This document shows positions 50,549-63,862 of a DNA stretch of 64,000 nucleotides, piece by piece. A program made the translations under genes and the position numbers. This DNA is from Populus alba (Eukaryota; Streptophyta; Magnoliopsida; Malpighiales; Salicaceae). The notes under the pieces were generated by a model, which was given only the letters and a program-made list of their open reading frames with translations, had not been told where the DNA came from and did not search any database. The DNA lies in NCBI RefSeq assembly GCF_005239225.2, contig NC_133294.1:16195631-16259630 (forward strand), given 5' to 3'. Position 1 is the stretch's first letter. Every line of letters begins with the position of its first letter.

Positions 50549-50800
50549 TGTACGTAGATAGGGGCTAGCTAGAAAGGATATGATTTGTTGGGTGAGAGTT
50601 GATGTGGAGGTTGGGGGTTATTTATAGGCATTTACGGCAGGCCTGGCTTGTGAATGAAGCAGATGGGTTAAGGTACGATCGATAAGGAAACTTGAGGCTA
50701 CACGTATATATTAGATAATATGCATGAGCTACACGTGCTGAGATTTATCTACAAGTGTTAACATGCATGAACTGATTTTGTTGGGTTTCCAAATGGGTTG
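50549..50800 (-). promoter_or_regulatory. Seed-type promoter of 2S albumin copy 2
   Basis: TATA box TATAAATA (minus strand, 50619-50626) about 70 bp before the ATG. RY elements are at 50721-50726 and 50762-50769 (CATGCATG), and a G-box CACGTG at 50732-50737. The combination suggests seed-specific, ABA-responsive control. Confidence 0.77.
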
Positions 50801-50929
50801 CAATTTGATTTGGAAGATGGTGGGCTAAAGGCTACACGTACATGCTATGGTTCCAGGTAGAATACTACATTATATTGCATATTACATTATATATATAAAA
50901 AAACTAATCTCCTTGTGTCTCGAAACACA

Positions 50930-51350
50930 TATTACTATTTATTATTATAATAGTGTAATTACTATTTTATTCCTTAGTTATTTTTTTTTTTATCTTTGCT
51001 TTGATGGCAAGGTGATTTTTTCACTATAATATAAATGTTTTTAGGATTGTGCAGGGTTATTTTGGTAATTATATTTTTTAACACACAATAAAATTACTAA
51101 TGTAACCCTTTAATAAAATAATTCAATATCTTCTACAAGGATATTTTTATTTTTCATGTTTTATAGAATAGTTGAATTACTACATTACCCTTATAATTCA
51201 AAATTTTTAACATGGGTTTTAGAGGCTTGCATGGTTGTAATTACATCAAGGTTTGTTTATTAATATGTTTTAGTTTTGAGGGTATTTTTTATTTTTGCAC
51301 AGATAAACAAAAAAGCTGCTGACAAGTGCCTAGCACATGTTAGTCACTCT
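50930..51350 (-). repeat. Inverted repeat pair, right arm, beside 2S albumin copy 2
   Basis: Reverse-complement partner of 48690-49075; see the shared words listed there. Its outer part reads GCTGACAAGTGCCTAGCACATG on the plus strand. A looser relative may lie at ~59980-60240 (GGCGCATGTACAATTCACGTGTC). Confidence 0.75.
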
Positions 51351-51719
51351 GTTGCTTTCTGGTAGAGCTAGCGTGCAGCTATCTCTGGTGGTTGTAGTCA
51401 TGATTGCACCACATCATTTGATTCGTCTCGACATCCTTTTCCTCTTTAGGTGGAGCATGTATGGTGATTCAATATGGTTTGGCCTGAAATTACTTTTCTG
51501 TTTTATCTTTCTTTTCCTTCTCTTTGTTCATTAGATTGCCTACTAGCCATATAAAAATTCACATTGGGCCTTTAATTTATCTTTTTTTATTCAATTCATC
51601 TCCTCTTATATATAATTCTTTTATTTATATTGATATTTGTTTCTAATTGTATTTTATTTCGTATTTTATAACTTTCAAAAGGTGACTATAATTTATGAAT
51701 TGGATTGATTTATAGGAAA

Positions 51720-51905
51720 GGCAGGGCCATGCATGTTAAGTACGTGTTAGATGTATGGACTATACGTACACAAATGTTGCTATGGACTGTGTTTTTTCTA
51801 TGGTAGGGTAAATGGCTTGTTTTGGAACATGGTGGGCTTAAGCTGCTTACACGTAGATTCTTACATGCAGCTGTTGTCAAGGTTTTGTCTGCTTTTCCAA
51901 ATCAC
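51720..51905 (-). other. 2S-albumin-promoter-like fragment without a gene
   Basis: GCTTACACGTAGATTCTTACATGCA resembles the copy 1 promoter word GCTTACACGTCTAGATCAGCATGCA (compare 47174-47198). TTTGGAACATGGTGGGCT...AAG resembles TTTGGAAGATGGTGGGCTAAAG upstream of copy 2 (50810-50831). A GCCATGCATG RY element is at ~51727. No 2S albumin sequence lies next to it. Confidence 0.45.
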
Positions 51906-52724
51906 CTTGATATTTGTTAAGCTTGAATTAAGATTCCCTTGTGTTGTGGAGCAACGTTCGTTTGCTGCTGTTTGCAAGCTTATAGGTGAAACCCAGTTAA
52001 ATTCCATTCACTGACCAATTAGAAAACTTCATCTAGTCGACTCGTAAGGAATTCTTTGTCAAAAGCTTTACCTTAAAAAATGAAAAACATTATCTAAACA
52101 TTTGAAGCCATCGTCAGAGAAGTTTTCTCTGCCCAACTAAGACATTGATCTTTCCAACCCACTTTCGAAGGATTGGGCCTAGGGCTCTCATACTTAAGGC
52201 CAATCACTAAGACTTTCATGACTAAATGTAATGTTCCCAAATGATTAACCCTAATCTAGGGCAAGGGCTCCATTCCTTTTTTGCCTCCCTCTCCATGACA
52301 AAAAAAAAAAAAAGTAATATGAATACTATAAAAGAATCACCCTGAATCAAAAGTTTAAAATATTTAGGTAAGATTCTAAGATATAATTATATATTTTTTT
52401 AATATATTCTCTTAAATAAAATTTTTTAAACTTTAAACTTGCATAGACCCTATACTACATTGTGCTTAATTTTTATCAAAAAAATAAAGATGTTGAGATT
52501 CGAAATTATAAGTGTTTGGTCATCAAGGTTTTGATACCATGTTAAAGAACTATCTCAATCCAAAAACTTAAATTGTTTAGATAAGATTCCAAGATATGAT
52601 TTATATTATTTTCTAACAACTACCATGTAACCACATGATCAGTCCAACATCCACGATAGGAAGGAAAAATGATTTTTCTTCTTTTCTGAAGTGATCGAAT
52701 ACCTTACTACACCTTTTAGTATAA

Positions 52725-52915
52725 AAGTGTGATAATAGTTATTTTTCAAAGTGTTTTTCTTATAAATATATTAAAATATTTTTTTATTATTTTTTAAAAA
52801 ATTATTTTTGATATCAGTATATCAAAATGATCTGAAAACACTAAAAAATATTAATTTAAAATAAAAAAATAAAATAAAAATCAATTTTTTTTTTCAAAAA
52901 CAAATAAGTTTTAAG
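52725..52915. mobile_element. Dispersed TIR-type repeat copy
   Basis: Core TTTTTGATATCAGTATATCA...ATGATCTGAAAACAC matches the 10571-10775 family. The termini are decayed. Confidence 0.55.
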
Positions 52916-55089
52916 GTTTCCGGATATTCTTGGATGTACATTCAATATATTCCTCCCTCGTAAATAGTTATTTACATAAACAGAGGAGGGTTTCATGTCC
53001 ATGACTAAAAACTTGTTTTGTAGGTAAACGACAAGGATCATGTCTCGCCAGAGACCTCCTTTGGATTATTCAACTTTTTCTTTAACAATGACCAGCTTGA
53101 TCCTTATATCTCCATGCCTTCCTTAAACTCAAACCCGATAACCTGTCAAGAATGAGCTCATCAATCTCTAAAAAAACGTGAGAGCATCATCAATTAGAAA
53201 GTCACTCATATTTGTGATTTCTGGTTTACATAATTAGGCTACAAGCTGCAAAGGTTTGGATAATTTGATAGAGCATTATGAATTGACTAAGAACAAGCTG
53301 ATATATAAATATCCCCAAAGGCCAGTTCCTCATTAACTGAAATAATTGAATATATTTCATTGTGAATTGAATTACTGTAAATGACCCATGGGATTTAGTT
53401 TATTACTTAATTAGAGATGATAGCCGTTAAATTTGGTATTTATAAAATCGATTCAAAACAGTAATAATGAATTTGTTTCTTTCTCTAGGCAACTTTCAAT
53501 AGATCAATTTAGGTTTGTTTTAGGATTTTTTTTCATCTAGCCATCAACGAATATATATTGAGACAATAGAAAAATAAAATTGTGTTGTTTGTGTTATATT
53601 ATATATGAAAATAGCTTTATTTTTTATTAAAAATGAATTATATTGATCCTAGATATAAATTGTAATTTTTAAAAGAATAAAAATAAAATGAAAAAATGAC
53701 TAACGTATAAATTCGAAATAGTAATTTTCCCTCTACTTTTTTATATACATTGTTTCAATTTTTTTTTTCTGTTGTTAATACTAATGCTTAAAGCAAAGTG
53801 ATAGAAAATATATCAAAATCATCGTACCTAGGAGCATAAATTTCTATCTTTTTAAATTAATTTTAATATAATTAATAAATTAGTATAAGCATATAAAATA
53901 AAGGGTAAGTGGACTCAAGTTTTTCTCGATAAGATGGTGACATTATATGCACCCACAAAAAAGCCACAATAATAGATTTATAGTGTCACGAAACATCCAA
54001 AGAGTAGGAATCCAATAAACATATCTAATAATTTCTCTTTCTGTTTGTAGAAAATTATTTTTTTTTCTATTCATAACTTAATACAATTTTTTTTTTCTAA
54101 ATATATTCATATTAATTAAAACAACTATTTTTATATTTTTATTTTTTTTTAATCTCGATAAAAAAAAAAGCCAAAAACCATTAATTTAATGTTGTTAGTG
54201 TGTGTTTGGTAATTATAATTACTTTTATGGTTGCAATGTTTTTTTAAAAAATAAGTTTTGAAAAAATATTTTTTAATTGTGATCTTTAAAATTAAAATTT
54301 TAAAATATATATGTTTGATTAAAATTATTAAGAATAGATTTTTACATTTAAAAAATAAAAAAATAACTCTTTATAAGTAAAAAAAAAAAACCAGGTTATT
54401 TTAAATTATAAAAAACTAAGATTTAAAACACAATTATGTATTAAGTATTATTTAAGATAATCAAATAAATTTTTATGAGCAAAAAAAACAAAAACTAGCA
54501 ATTAATCTCTTAATATCAACAACATCTTTTTTAAAAAATCATCAATTTAGATTTTTTTTTTATGTATATTAAAATAATACTTTCAAGTTTGACTATATTA
54601 TATTCAAAATTTAGGAACACAATATCGTTGGTAAAAATTAAGAGCATTTTTAATGGCAAAAACTATTTCGAGTAGATAAATTATTGATATAGTTTTTATG
54701 TATATTGAATACTATAAATATAATTTTTTATGTGCATTTCAATAAAAAATTATTTTAACAATGTATTTTTATTTAAATATTTTTAATATTAATACTTTAT
54801 ATATATATATTATGTTTTTACAGTAAAAACAAATTGCACTTTATTTGATTTTTTAAGAGGATGTTTGGCACTATGTTTTAAAAGTATTTTAAAAAAAAAA
54901 TTAATTTTTTTTTAAATTAAAATATTTTTGATGTTTTTAAATTATTTTAATGTGTTGATCTTAAAAATAATTTTTAAAAATTTAAAATAATATTATTAAT
55001 ATATTTTTTGAGTAAAAAACAAGAAAAATAATTATATTTCCAAACACATTGTTGTTTAAATTAAAAAAGGCACTAGAAAGTTAAGTTTT

Positions 55090-55510
55090 TTTTTGTTTTA
55101 GGCCTTTCCTGAAAAATAGTTTCCGGAAAATCATTTTCCAAACTTTCCTATATTTGTTTGTCATTAGAAAAGTTGTTCGGAAAACATTTTCCGGTCAACA
55201 AAAAAACACTTTTCAGTCAAAGAAAAATTTGGCTTGATTTTCAAAAAGTATTTTCCATTTAGCTGTGTTTGTTTTCCGGAAAGTGGTTTCCGGGAAAAGC
55301 ACTTTTCCAAACTATTTTGTGTTTGTTTGCCATTAGAAAAGTTAGCAATGGAAAATACTTTCTAGTAAAAGAAAAAATTTGGCTTGGTTTTTAAGAAAGT
55401 GTTTTCCTAAAAAATTTGGGGGGCAAACACTTTCTGGAAGTTGTGAAAAATTTAAAAATGTCATTATTTGCTGATTATATCAAATTTGATCTTCAAATTT
55501 TTGATTGCTA
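55090..55510. repeat. GGAAAA/TTTTCC-rich diverged tandem repeat
   Basis: Two successive units of ~150-170 bp contain CCGGAAA, CTTTTCCAAAC, GTTTGTTTG(T/C)CATTAGAAAAG and AATTTGGCTTG(A/G)TTTT. Many words are self-complementary (GGAAAA...TTTTCC). The downstream edge (TTTCTGGAAGTTGTGAAAAATT) is shared with the fragment at ~8970-9140, showing a dispersed family. Confidence 0.7.
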
Positions 55511-56099
55511 TATATATTTTGTTTTGAATATTTATTTTTCAATTCTCATAACTTAAAAATTTATTTTTATATTAATTTTTATTCTTATTTTTATAATTGC
55601 TATTTGCTTTTTCCTTATCATTTTTTTATTGAAATTTTTTATTTATCAAATTTGATCCTCATTCTTTTGATTGTTACTTATTTTATTTGAAATAATTTAT
55701 GAAATGTTGATTATTATTATTTTAATTTCTTCATCTTTCATTTTTTTAATTTTTTAGATTTGATCTCCATTATTTTGATTATTATTTATTTTATTTGAGA
55801 TAATTTATGAAATTATATATTTTTTTTTAATTTCATTCTCATTCAACTTTTTAATTTGTAAGATTTGTTCCTCATTATTTTTAATAAACTTGAAAAATAT
55901 AAAATATTAATAAATTATTTTCCAATTTATTTTTATGATATAACTAAACACTAAAAAATAGTTTTTAATTTATTTTTTATTACACTACCAAATATTAAAA
56001 AATATTTTTTAAAATTTAATTTTAAAAAAATTTATTTTTTCAGGAAACAAAACAGGAAGTTCTGCGTGCGATTCTCCCATAAAGTACAACGTTTTTCTC

Positions 56100-57279
56100 G
56101 ATGTTCTCAAACACATTTTATATAGACAGCTTCGCCCTTCTATCAAATGACTTCTCCTGCTCTCCCTCTACTACGAATCTTCTCTAATCGCATTCTCCAC
56201 CTGCCACGTGTTCGATCTAATCAAATCACAGCCAGGACAACGCTCATCGCAGCGCGTAGTTACACACTCGAACTCTTGAGAGTAGCATTCACTCTTAACC
56301 GCCCCAACCCCAAAATGTAATTTCAATCCAACACCCGCTGGCTTGTTCTCCTTATCTAGTTTCTAGAGATCTCTTCAACTTTCTCCGACAGCAAACAGAC
56401 TCTCATCAGAAAAGCTTGGACTCATCCGATTTAGGGTTTCGCTTCATATCAATCAAATAATCTCACGCGTCGAAACCCTAATCACCGGATAAGGTAATTT
56501 ATTTTCTTCCAGTTAGTCGATTTGATCATCTTCTTATACAAATTATTAGCTTAATTGTTAATTTCGTACGTTAATTATGTGGATCTTGTTTAAAAAGAGC
56601 ATATCCTTGTGAGTTAATTGCAAGTTTTAATCTTTCTCTTGAAAGGTTGCTTTTCTGATGTTTTGTTTGTGTTTTTTTTTCATCTACTGTGGGTGTTCTT
56701 GTGTCTGTGATCTGACTAGCTTTTGGGCTTATGGGTGTAATTATTTCTCTTTGATTAATCAGATAGTTGAGATATTTGATCTTTATTTAGTGGGATTTTG
56801 ATGAATAAAGCAAGGTTACTTGTTATGGATTACATGGATATCCGTGTTTCCTTATTCGTATTAGTTTGCGATTTGATATATTGTGAATTTATTAGCTTGT
56901 ATTTGCACTGATTTATGACACGTGAGCAACATATATTAATCTAGGATGTTGATTTGATGTTTTGGTTTTTAACTTTGTCATGTGAATTTTTTGTGGCATG
57001 TTCTATTGTAGAAATAGAGCAACTTGGTCTTGCTTCCTAAGAAATATGTTGTTGTGTCAGAAAGGATGAAGTGATGATACCTTTGATTAAGTTAGTTATC
57101 CGTAGTTTTCATTTGTGTTCTAGTCCCTGTGAAATATAGGATGAAGGGACATCAACTGTCCTAACTTTGACAAAGTTAGTTATCCTTAGTTTTCAATTGT
57201 GTTTTAGTCCCTGTTAATGTGAGTTATTGCTGTTTAGGTCTGAGCTTTCAGGTTGTTGGACTTGAACAGTTAAGTTTTC
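56100..57279 (+). promoter_or_regulatory. eIF1 promoter, 5' UTR and leader intron
   Basis: TATA candidate TTTTATATAGA near 56116. Two telo-box words AAACCCTAA lie at 56473-56481 and, inverted, 56431-56439, as is common in plant translation-factor and ribosomal-protein genes. A leader intron is likely: donor ATAAG|GTAATT at 56494 and acceptor TTTAG at 57237 (or CAG at 57251), just before the ATG at 57280. Confidence 0.7.
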
Positions 57280-57948
57280 ATGTCTGATTTCGACGCCCAA
57301 ACTCCTGCAGCTTATGGTAAGCTTGCTTTTTTATACTTATATTAGATTTCCTTGCTAGTGTTGTACTGACACTAGAATTTTTCTGAGAAGTGACAAAACC
57401 TTCTACTCCATATGTCTTAACAATTATGTAGTTTTTTTATGGTAGATCCTTTTGCTGATGCAAATGCCGAGGACTCTGGTGCTGGGACAAAAGATTATGT
57501 GCACATTCGTATACAGCAACGCAATGGTAGGAAAAGCTTGACAACTGTGCAAGGTTTGAAAAAAGAATTCAGCTATAACAAGATACTAAAGGACCTCAAG
57601 AAAGAGTTCTGCTGTAATGGTACAGTGGTGCAGGACCCTGAACTAGGCCAGGTGTGTGTTTCACCGTAGCATGTAAACTAGCATCGAATATTTCTCTCCT
57701 CATTGCAAATCCGTTTTTTGTGTATAGGTTATTCAACTTCAAGGTGACCAGCGCAAGAATGTCTCTACCTTCCTTGTTCAGGTAATCTTCACTCCTTGTG
57801 CCAGTCGATGAGTCTTTGAAAATCAATTCTTTCTCCTTTGGGTCATCACCTGATGTTCATAGTTAAGTGAATTCCAAATTTGTATTTTGCTTTGTTTGGT
57901 CAGGCTGGCATTGTGAAGAAGGAAAGCATTAAAATTCATGGTTTCTAA
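57280..57948 (+). CDS. Translation initiation factor eIF1 (SUI1 family)
   Basis: Four exons join in phase: 57280-57316, 57446-57651, 57728-57781 and 57904-57948, giving 113 residues, the normal plant length. The start is MSDFDAQTPAAYDPFADAN. The SUI1 domain follows with YVHIRIQQRNGRKSLTTVQG, FSYNKILKDLKKEFCCNGTV, QDPELGQVIQLQGDQRKNV and the C-terminal IKIHGF. eIF1 binds the 40S subunit near the P site, keeps the pre-initiation complex open for scanning and enforces correct AUG choice. The protein is almost unchanged from other plant eIF1 proteins; it has KKESIKIHGF where KKEHIKIHGF is more usual. Promoter telo-boxes and a leader intron fit constitutive growth-linked expression. Confidence 0.97.
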
Positions 57949-60649
57949 GCTACTGCTGCAAATTAAAACTCAGCACAGTGCTCTTCCTGCATGTGTCAAG
58001 AAATTAAGTAATATCGAAACTGTTACCTATCTTCCCTATGTTTGGTTTGATATGACATGCATCTTATGTTTCTGATGTTATCTGGTTTCTGTATTGTGAG
58101 ATGATAATGGAATGTTCGACCGTTTTCTCTCCTGTTTCAAGTGATTATGCCTATCTGGGGTCAAACGTTGAATTGTTGAGAATCTATTGGTTTTCTCGGT
58201 TAGGGTTCAGTTGATTGGCAGGAAATTTAGTGGTGGTTCATTGCCTTTCCCCACACAACTGCTGTCAATTTAACTGTCAGGAAGCTCAGTAGATGGTTGA
58301 AGCTTCTGAGTCCTTACGGACGGGTTTAGGACTTCTCATGTTGGTGAGCGACTGGCAAGTTATACTAAAATTAATATGCAAAGAAAAAGGATCAAACTCC
58401 GGATTATATGCTCTGCATTTTTTTCGTTATTTACTTGAGAGCAGCTTCGGGAAATATCCACCTGAATTTGTTTCAATGATTATCAAATTTGGTGGATTAG
58501 TTAAATCAACAAAAGAAACGAAATTCTTGAGATGGTTTCTTGGATGTAATTCGCAAGTGTCTTGTAGGCCTGAGTAAATTGGAAAGGATGGTAATTTGAA
58601 AAGGAACGCAAAAAAAAAGAAGAACCCTGACCTTCCTAAGGTCGTAATAAGAGCTCTTTAGGTATCTGCTAATTAAACCAAGCCCAGCCCGTTGAAATAT
58701 CAGATTGTAATTAATACAAAGTATATTCCATTAGAATAATTATTAAAAAAAAATTATGTTGGACGGTAAAATGTATTTCTTTGTAAACATGATTCAAATT
58801 ATACATTATACAATTAAAAACAAGCAAAAAAGAGAAGTATATTCACTTTTTTTTTCACTCAAATTCCAAATGAAATCTTCTGAATTTACTTTCTATTCTT
58901 CTCCGAATAAAAAAAATATACTATCACGGATAAAGATCCACTCACTCATTTTTTTTCTTCCACAATTTATTTATCCCCATTAAGCCCTTTATTTACTATC
59001 ACAGTCACTGTCAAGCCCGTGTACAGAAGTTTCACTTTTTATCTCCATGGAAATCAAACTTTTGATCACAAAACAGAGAAGCCGACAAAAAAAAATAGAT
59101 ATATGGCTTCTGATTCACGGGTTTCTCGCTTCTCAACTTCTTCAAGAAGATATCAGACTCGATCTGGTTTGTTTAAAATCTTTCCATTCTTTTATAATGT
59201 TTTTTTTTTAAAAAATAATTTATATGGATCTTCGAGCTATCTCATGTATATCTTCATTATTTTAGCAGGTTCTGAAATTAATGACTGTAAAAACCTTTAA
59301 TAATCTTGAGATTTGTAGAATTTAAACCAATAATTTTTTCAAAAACAAATCTAGAATATAATCAATTGAGTTATATCTTTTAGAGTTAATATTCTTTGTT
59401 TTATAAGAAATGGTGTGTGAAAGTATTTTTATTTGAATACTAATCATATGCTGGAACATTTTCTTAGAATCACAAAATTTTTATAAAAAAATTAAATAAA
59501 TTATAAACATCAATTTAAATTTTTTTAAAAAATTAAGAAATAAAATTCAAAGTGAAAAAAGAAAGAGAGAGAGAGAGATGCTTCGTCATTTGAATAGAAA
59601 AACACCATTAGCAAGGGTCAGTTCTTTTGTTTTTTAGGTAGTTTTGGAGCTACCACGTGTATTTAACGAAATGAATTGATGGGTACAATTGATGAAGGGT
59701 AAAATTGATGACAATCCTATGGATAAGGGGTATATTTGCAATTAACTCGGGTTTCCTTAATTAATGTAACCCCACCAATAAAGCAAACACTATATCCCTT
59801 TTCTCTTCAAAACTCATATGTATAATAAAACTGCCTCCTATAGTGTAGTCATTTTTCTATTCTTTAAATGAAAATTTATTTGTCTTTGAATCAAGGTATT
59901 TTTATCTTTTCACATAATTTATTAGGTATTATGAATTTATTTAAAGGTATTTTGATAAATTTAATATGTTTATCAGCAATAAAATAACCAAAATACCCCT
60001 AGTTGTAAAAAAAATAAAGGGTTGTGGGTGGGTATTTTTATATTTTTTTTATAAACAATAGAATTACACATGTACAATTGGATCCAAGAAATTTTAGGAT
60101 CAGGAGTATTATGATCTTTTAGCCATGATGTGTTTTTGCTGATTGTTAGTTTGGTCTATAATAGTTACGTAATTGACTATTAAAATTATATTTTTAATTT
60201 GAAAAAGTTGTTGGCGCATGTACAATTCACGTGTCAGCGTTGGAGCTGCCTGCAAACATTTTGGGCGTGCACGTACAATTACTTACAGGTACTCAAAATG
60301 AGTTTTTTTCATCTAATATTATTACTCATTGTCTCTTTTCCCATATGGAGTGATACATGGTGTCCAGAAGTTATCAGTCTATCACCAGTTATCTTTTCAA
60401 TTTAATTATTGCTTTTTAATTTATATATATAATATTTTTTTATTCGGCCCTTTTACTTTTACTTTTTTTATTTTTGTCATTTTCCCTATTTCAATTTTTT
60501 TTCCTTTATAGTTTTTGTTTTTACAATGATAATAATGATTTTAATTTGATTATTTTTCTTTTGATTTTTTATTTTTTTTTGGTTATTTTGTCAAAGTTTT
60601 TATAGTTTTCAATTCTATCATTCATATCAAGTACATGACTTTTATTTTT
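57949..60649. other. Intergenic, no supported gene
   Basis: The eIF1 3' UTR is followed by low-complexity sequence. A 94-codon frame at 58293-58577 and a 93-codon frame at 59019-59300 have no recognisable domain and I do not call them. A short GA run lies near 59562-59577. An AT-rich dispersed element resembling the 2S-albumin-flanking repeat may lie at ~59980-60240. Confidence 0.45.
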
Positions 60650-61545
60650 TCAATAATAATAATAATAATCAAATTAAAAATTATAATATTAATGATGATA
60701 GTGATAATGATATTATTAATAATAGTAGCAAATATAATAACAACAACAACAACAACAATAATAATAAAAATAACGATGATAATAAGAATAATAGTAGTTG
60801 TAGCTAGTGATAATGATAATGATACTAATAGTGATAGTGATAGTCATAATAACAATAATAGTGATAATAATAATTATGATATTAATAGTTGTGATAATAA
60901 TAATTGTGGTAATAATAATAACAATAGTGATAATACTATTACTAGTGATAGTAACAATAATAATAATGATGATGATATTAATAGTTGTTATAGTAATATC
61001 GATGATGATAATAATGATAATAATGGTCATAATAATAGTTTGTTTATGAATAAGTTGTGGTGGTAATGATAATAATAATAATAATAATGATATTAATAGT
61101 TATAATAATAGTATCAATAATGATGATGGTGATAATAATAATAATGATAATAATAATAGTATTAACAGTAGCATATTATTTATTATTATTATGTGAGGAG
61201 GAAGAAGAATAAAAATAGCGATGATAAAAAAAAAACATTAATAATAGTCATGATGATAACAATAATAATGATTATAGTAATAACAATAACAACAATAATA
61301 ATGATAATAATATTAATTGTTGTTAAAAAAAAATACAAATAAAACTCCTATTATTATTAATAATAATGATAATGTTAGCACAAGTAACAATAACAACAAC
61401 AAACACAATTATTATTAATAGTAGTGATGGTAGTAATAGTAATAACAATAGTGGTGATTTTAATAATGATAGAAATAATAATAGTGTTGATAATGATATT
61501 GATGATGATATAAATTGTTAATATTAGCAGTAATAGTGATTTTAA
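60650..61545. repeat. ~0.9-kb degenerate trinucleotide repeat (AAT/GAT/AGT mix)
   Basis: Nearly continuous three-base periodicity: AAT, GAT, AGT, AAC and TGT triplets alternate over about 900 bp, with only brief breaks (for example 61180-61240 and 61325-61345). The periodicity keeps frames open on both strands, giving artificial Ile/Asn/Asp/Ser-rich translations. Confidence 0.95.
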
Positions 61546-63230
61546 TTATCATTATTTGAATTGTTATTTTTAAAAAAATTCTTTTGCATGATTGATTTTT
61601 TTAATTTCTTTTAATATTTAATTTATTTTATCGGATTATTTAGTTCATATAATTTGAATTACAAGTTTGACATAATATCTTGTATTGGCTTAGCATTAAT
61701 TAAGCATTGTTTATATAATTTGTCGTGACTGATTTGTAATGTTTTTTTTTTTTTTTTTTTTATTTTAACTCTATTTCAATGTTTAAAGTTTAAACATCTT
61801 GTACAAAAAAAATAGTTTGCTATGTGGCGAAGCGAGAGCACCCAGTCTAGTTCTTATCTATTTTGGTAAGTTTAAATTTTATTGATCATATACATTGTGT
61901 CCTTTCTCACCAAGTAGTCGATATGAATTTTAAAACAAACACAAAAATTTTAGACAATTAATATGCTTCTCTTTCTTTTCTTTTTAGATTTGTTAAATTT
62001 AAACTTATTCTTTTATATTTTTATATGCTCTTATTTTATGATAATTTCATCCGTTTAACACATATTTTTTTTTATAACTAATATATTTATCTCTTTATTT
62101 GCAGTTTTAAAATTTAAAATTTTTTATTTTATTTTTTATGTGCTTTTTGTTTGTGATTTTTTTAACACACACGAACATATCACAATTAGTAAAATGAGAA
62201 TTCCTTAGAAGGGTTGTGATGCAATCCATATTTCATGATTTTTTTGAATTTTTTTTAAAAGTTATTTTATGTTTTTAAATTATTTTAATAGGCTAATGTA
62301 TAAAAAAAATAAAAAAATATTATTTTAAAGTATTTTTAAATATATTTTTTTTAATAACTATTATCATACTAGTAAATACCCTCTTCATCGTTAATCTGCA
62401 TCCTACTTTAATATTTTAATTGAAAGGTTAATCGATTTCAATTGAAAATTACTTTTGCTTTATCTACATTATATAGGTACACTCTCCCTATATATATATA
62501 TTAATTTTTATTTTATGTCAGATAATAAACCGTGAGAGAGAGAGAGAGAGAGAGAGTCCTGGAGTTCACGTTATGGACTGTAGCATGAAAGCCACCTGGC
62601 AAAAAGACACTTAAAGGGCAGAGGCACACCTGCCCCTGCAAATAGTCAAATCACAGTGTAATCGTTCTAGACCCTTCAAATTCTATCCAATCTCCACTTG
62701 TCCTTTGATGTTCTTACCTCTGCTATATCGTATCCTCATCTTGCATTCTAATGGCTCTCTAGCCGTTGGATACAAAGCCATCTCTTCAGATCCGTCCAAA
62801 CTTCTAACGTCCGTTAGGTCCATGGTTCATGATATTATGATGTAAAAAAAATATTTTTTGTTAAAAAAAAAATCAAATATGAAGAAAGACTAAAATAATT
62901 CAAGACAGGTTGAATTGATTTTCAATGTATATTCATTCATTTATTGATATTGTTACTGCAAATCATTCTGTTTATAATTATTGTACTTATTATAATTTAA
63001 TTAATTATTTCATCATTTAATTTTGTCATATAATAACTTTCTATATCTGGATTTTACAACTAAATTATTAAAAAAAACTAAAATAATTCTAAAAATAGTA
63101 TGTTTCTGAAAAGAATTGGCGTGAACTTTTCTAGATGCATTGTAGAAAATGCTTCTAATTAGTTTCCAAAATAGTCATAAAACAGTACTAACATTTTCTT
63201 GGAAAATAAAAAACGAGCACAAAATGTGGA
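61546..63230. other. Intergenic upstream of THI4
   Basis: No gene. A sequence GCGAAGCGAGAGCACCCAGT followed by CTAGT (~61828-61852) looks like a Helitron 3' end but lacks a clean hairpin. A (T)n run is at 61742-61761, an AT-rich dispersed fragment at ~62240-62385, and (GA)n at 62534-62556. From 62557 to 62820 the sequence is more GC-balanced and may be distal THI4 promoter. Confidence 0.45.
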
Positions 63231-63231
63231 A

Positions 63232-63244
63232 TATATATATAAAA
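63232..63244 (+). promoter_or_regulatory. TATA box of THI4
   Basis: TATATATATAAAA lies about 195 bp before the start codon at 63437. Fungal THI4 and many plant THI1/THI4 genes carry regulation elsewhere (plant thiamine riboswitches are in THIC), so none is expected here and none was seen. Confidence 0.6.
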
Positions 63245-63358
63245 CTAACACTGCCTTGGGAACTAACGCCGTGAGTTAAAAGAAATCAAATGTATCAAAC
63301 GGCTAATATTCATCTCCACACCCGAACACTGCCTTTCTTCACCTCTCTATCCCAATAA

Positions 63359-63862
<504 letters not shown>

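Larger units (their letters stand above)
52020..56090. other. Long AT-rich intergenic region
   Basis: No gene supported. It includes a dispersed TIR-type repeat at ~52725-52915, two near-parallel sentences at ~52350 and ~52560 (AAGATTC(T/C)AAGATAT), unclassified AT-rich repeats at 54120-55050, and the tandem GGAAAA element described separately. Confidence 0.5.

Noticed and set aside
58293..58577. 94-codon frame downstream of eIF1
   Set aside because: No recognisable domain, promoter or splice context; kept only as intergenic.
60635..61066. Reading frames of 80-143 codons on both strands (Ile- or Asn/Asp/Ser-rich)
   Set aside because: Artefacts of the triplet repeat, with no start context or domain.
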